Assembly: GCA_005788935.1 (NCBI GenBank)
Contig: SYAK01000139.1
Span: 1 to 6,704 of the forward strand
Direction of reading: 5' to 3'
Length of the DNA: 6,704 nt
Source of the DNA: Pseudomonadota bacterium
GTDB taxonomy: Bacteria > Myxococcota > UBA9042 > PHBI01
Below, one piece after another: positions 5,705 to 6,704 of the stretch; positions within the stretch are counted from its first letter, which is position 1; each line of letters opens with the position of its first letter. The notes beneath the pieces are model-generated. The model was not told the DNA's origin. It saw only the letters and a list, made by a program, of their open reading frames with translations, and searched no databases. Position numbers and translations under genes: made by a program.

Positions 5705-6021
5705 GAGGGATCCCTGTGACGGAGAGGGGGGCGCGCAGCCTTCAGGCCGTCTGCGCGGTCGCAGCCGCACGGAGGCACGGGATCGAAGCCGTGTCCGCCC
5801 CACGGGTTGCAGCGCGCGACGCGCCAGACCGTGAGCGCCAGACCGCGGACACCGCGGCAGCGCGTGAGCGCCTCGGCGGCATAGGCCGAGCACGAGGGCT
5901 CGAAGCGGCAGGCTGGGGGCAGGAGGCGCGAGATGAAGCGGCGATAGAACGCCACGAGACCTCGGAAGGGGAGGGCGAGGAGCTCATCGGCCCGGCTCAC
6001 GAGGCGGCGTCCGAGGCCCAC
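5701..6021 (-). CDS. yidD: Membrane protein insertion efficiency factor YidD
   Basis: A 106-residue member of the YidD family (UPF0161), small inner-membrane-associated proteins that aid YidC-dependent insertion. The family core is clear: FRGLVAFYRRFIS (19-31), LLPPACRFEPSCSAYAAEAL (33-52) with the conserved cysteine pair C38 and C44, GLALTVWRVARCNPW (60-74) and GGHGFDPVPP (75-84). E. coli YidD is 85 residues; here there are about ten extra residues at the N-terminus and about twenty after DPVPP. The start is uncertain. GTG 6021 has GAGGGG upstream at short spacing and is used here. GTG 6000, in the same frame, gives 99 residues but lacks a clear ribosome site. Either start lies inside the rnpA 3' end, and the stop overlaps yidC, so translation is probably coupled on both sides. 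Confidence 0.93.
   Translation of the reverse strand: MGLGRRLVSRADELLALPFRGLVAFYRRFISRLLPPACRFEPSCSAYAAEALTRCRGVRGLALTVWRVARCNPWGGHGFDPVPPCGCDRADGLKAARPPLRHRDPS
5706..5715 (-). promoter_or_regulatory. yidC ribosome binding site within a palindrome
   Basis: The minus-strand AGGGA at 5715-5711 is 6 nt before GTG 5704 and supports that start. It is half of a perfect 10-bp palindrome, AGGGATCCCT (5706-5715). A self-complementary ribosome site inside the yidD 3' end could pair between transcripts, but a hairpin without a loop cannot form from it alone. Confidence 0.5.
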
Positions 6022-6628
6022 GAGACCCCTCAGCGCCACGTTGAACGGGGGCGCCCTTGTCGCGTCCCGCCCGTCCGCTCGCAGGGCGGTTCGGAGCGTG
6101 GTGGACGTAGCGATGCAGGCTCGCGACGAGCTCGGACGCGACGTGTGCAAAGGTGATCTCACCGACATCGCGCTTCGGCGTGACGACGAGGTCGAAGGGT
6201 CGGCGCCCCGCAAGCTGCTCAGGGGGGAGCCGCCGAAAGACCTCGCGAAGCCATCGCTTGATGCGGTTGCGGACAACGGCGTTGCCAACCTTTCGCGACA
6301 CGGTGAGCCCGAGGCGGACCACGGGACCGCGTCCTGGCAGGAACTGGAAGATCAGGTGGTCGCTGTAGATCCGGAGGCCCTGATGCTGAATTCGCAGGAA
6401 TTCCCGACGCTTGAGGACACGACGAGCCTTTGGAAAGGCCTGCGCCGACCTCCAGACTCTCGCGGGAGGACCTCGTCTTGCAGAGGTCTTGACGGCCAAG
6501 TGAGGGGTGACTGTGTCACCGCTCGACTCGACGGAGACCTCCGTCGCGATGGGGGAGCCGACCGACGGCGAGCCCGGCGAGACAGGACCCTCCGCGGGGT
6601 TCGCGGAGGTCTGCCCCGGACGCGTCAC
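5984..6628 (-). CDS. rnpA: Ribonuclease P protein component, N-terminally extended
   Basis: A 214-residue form of the RNase P protein (C5), which binds the catalytic RNA and helps it recognise and cut precursor tRNA 5' leaders. The core spans about residues 65-175: FPKARRVLKRREFLRIQ (65-81), VVRLGLTVSRKVGNAVVRNR (103-122) continuing into IKRWLREVFRRL with the RNR signature at 120-122, and FDLVVTPKRDV (145-155). Typical bacterial RnpA is 110-130 residues; here about 63 residues precede the core and about 38 Arg/Gly/Pro-rich residues follow it. GTG 6628 overlaps the rpmH stop as GTGA and is the only ATG or GTG in frame before the core; a TTG at codon 44 would shorten the extension to about 20 residues but has no visible ribosome site. 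The 3' end overlaps yidD. Confidence 0.95.
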   Translation of the reverse strand: MTRPGQTSANPAEGPVSPGSPSVGSPIATEVSVESSGDTVTPHLAVKTSARRGPPARVWRSAQAFPKARRVLKRREFLRIQHQGLRIYSDHLIFQFLPGRGPVVRLGLTVSRKVGNAVVRNRIKRWLREVFRRLPPEQLAGRRPFDLVVTPKRDVGEITFAHVASELVASLHRYVHHAPNRPASGRAGRDKGAPVQRGAEGSRGPRTPPREPGR

Positions 6629-6704
6629 TTCTTGGGCACCGAGACCGTCAGGCGCTTGCGGCCCTTGATGCGGCGGGCCGAGAGGACCTTGCGGCCGCCG
6701 GCGG
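6625..6704 (-). CDS. rpmH: Large ribosomal subunit protein bL34 (partial)
   Basis: The last 26 codons before the stop at 6625-6627 encode AGGRKVLSARRIKGRKRLTVSVPKK, the unmistakable Arg/Lys-rich C-terminal half of bL34, a protein of about 44-50 residues in the 50S subunit. The 5' half, the start and the operon promoter lie beyond the right edge. The usual ending TVS is followed by VPKK, a small tail seen in some lineages. Its TGA overlaps the rnpA GTG by 4 nt; in most bacteria there is a short spacer here. Confidence 0.95.
   Translation of the reverse strand, partial: AGGRKVLSARRIKGRKRLTVSVPKK

Noticed and set aside
5705..5893. Upstream extension of the yidC frame
   Set aside because: The extra residues are Arg/Pro/Ala-rich and overlap yidD out of frame, while GTG 5704 has a ribosome site and starts a signal-like segment.
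6022..6288. Upstream extension of the yidD frame
   Set aside because: It runs through the conserved RnpA core in another frame, is Ser/Arg-rich, and has no similarity to YidD.

Overview
This is a very GC-rich, gene-dense chromosomal window. The main block, on the minus strand from the right edge to about 2676, is the conserved rpmH-rnpA-yidD-yidC-jag(khpB) cluster often found near bacterial chromosome origins. A YidC with a large periplasmic P1 domain points to a Gram-negative organism. The composition, a Ser/Ala-rich lipoprotein and a COG4119-type Nudix protein would fit Myxococcota or another deltaproteobacterial lineage, but this assignment is only an inference.

Layout, left to right: (1) 1-35, the last codons of an upstream plus-strand gene overlapping the next start; (2) 32-526, a plus-strand Nudix hydrolase; (3) 527-619, a convergent gap full of inverted repeats; (4) 620-1945, a minus-strand M18 aminopeptidase; (5) 1946-2120, a divergent spacer with candidate promoters for both flanking genes; (6) 2121-2597, a plus-strand putative lipoprotein of unknown function; (7) 2598-2675, a convergent gap with a bidirectional hairpin terminator; (8) 2676-6704, minus strand, jag, yidC, yidD, rnpA and rpmH (rpmH cut by the edge). 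No stretch above 300 bases lacks a gene, and I saw no tRNA, rRNA, CRISPR array or mobile element.

The five-gene operon links translation, RNA processing and membrane-protein insertion. RpmH is ribosomal protein bL34, RnpA is the protein subunit of RNase P, YidD assists and YidC performs membrane insertion, and Jag/KhpB is an RNA-binding protein encoded next to YidC in many bacteria. Every junction overlaps: GTGA (rpmH/rnpA), a 17-38 nt overlap (rnpA/yidD), GTGA (yidD/yidC) and ATGA (yidC/jag), which suggests translational coupling throughout. mnmE, often next in this order, is absent, and the operon ends at a terminator.

I found no wholly new system. The unusual points are within known proteins: a long N-terminal extension on RnpA, a Jag whose KH domain appears to lack the GxxG loop while its R3H motif is intact, a 10-residue arginine/aspartate tandem repeat in the Jag linker, a YidC with a cleavable-looking signal peptide and a cysteine-containing periplasmic insert, and a Nudix box about four residues too long.
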